A DNA stretch of 64,000 bases. It comes from Hyphomicrobiales bacterium. Its GTDB lineage: Bacteria > Pseudomonadota > Alphaproteobacteria > Rhizobiales > Rhizobiaceae. The stretch spans positions 186,001 through 250,000 of the forward strand of contig UBJR01000005.1 in NCBI GenBank assembly GCA_900465675.1, written 5' to 3'. The position numbers were made by a program, and so were the translations under genes. The notes beneath the pieces were generated by a model that had not been told where the DNA came from, made no database searches, and worked only from the letters and a program-made list of their open reading frames with translations. This document shows positions 63,932 through 64,000 of the stretch, piece by piece. Positions within the stretch are counted from its first letter, which is position 1; each line of letters opens with the position of its first letter.

Positions 63932-64000
63932 CTGATATCCTCCAACCCGTGCCGGAAAATTACCGCAGCAATAGTGCCGTTTCCCATCGCTGTCTTGATG

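Noticed and set aside
1..64000. CRISPR arrays, tRNA or rRNA genes, prophage
   Set aside because: No regularly spaced direct repeats, tRNA-like TPsiC arms with cloverleaf pairing, rRNA stretches or phage structural genes were recognised.

Overview
The window reads as chromosomal DNA of a member of the Rhizobiales, most likely Rhizobiaceae. The basis is high GC content with GC-rich third codon positions, a DUF1127 small protein, a nadQ-nadABC locus of the alphaproteobacterial type, a CtrA-type box in front of minCDE, an RTX/GH16 polysaccharide depolymerase of the rhizobial ExsH/PlyA kind, and many solute-binding-protein ABC transporters. I saw no rRNA, tRNA, CRISPR array, transposase or phage gene.

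Layout. 1-6.0 kb: the 3' end of a secreted GH16 glycanase, then a leftward polyamine-type ABC operon (ATPase, Tat-exported binding protein, two permeases) ending in a short-chain dehydrogenase, with a divergent LuxR-type regulator. 7-12.6 kb: an MFS transporter, a PAS-GGDEF-EAL protein, a DUF2233 protein and a MYG1-like protein. 13-18 kb: a leftward operon for a polar amino-acid ABC transporter, a class V PLP enzyme and a dihydropyrimidinase, with a divergent FadR-type regulator and a paired operator. 19-26.6 kb: a YtcJ-like amidohydrolase, a second polyamine-type ABC transporter (potABCD order), an acetylpolyamine amidohydrolase and an N-carbamoylputrescine amidase.

26.6-34.3 kb is the most unusual part. 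A serine hydrolase gene breaks off and runs into the middle of a TonB-dependent haem/haemoglobin-type receptor (signal-peptide remnant, STN domain and plug only). That in turn is fused in frame to the last ~120 codons of an AMP-forming ligase. Behind the scar lie intact, tightly coupled genes that look like petrobactin asbD+asbE (fused into one ORF) and asbF, then a binding protein, two permeases and an ATPase of the YclQNOP/CeuEBCD catechol-siderophore family. The locus looks like a petrobactin-type siderophore operon that has lost asbA, asbB, most of asbC and the receptor barrel, while uptake and 3,4-dihydroxybenzoate synthesis remain open.

34-45.7 kb: an M24 peptidase, a DUF983 protein, a MocR regulator, a flavin monooxygenase, DUF1127, an S21 (rpsU) operon with a structured leader and two very small ORFs, an alpha/beta hydrolase, and nadC-nadB-nadA preceded by two palindromic operators and by nadQ. 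45.8-56.6 kb: a YigZ protein, acyl-CoA dehydrogenase and thiolase, then a catabolic island: an FAD/GcvT demethylase-like enzyme, a GntR/FCD regulator with TGTATACA operators, and an overlapping operon of two cytosine-deaminase-like amidohydrolases flanking a gamma-glutamyltransferase. 56.6-64 kb: minE-minD-minC behind a CtrA box, a TPP-riboswitch-controlled thiX-thiY pair with no ATPase gene beside it, an outer-membrane beta-barrel protein, a small ORF whose ribosome-binding site lies in a palindrome, an orphan sugar-binding protein, and a fatty-acid-hydroxylase-type membrane protein.
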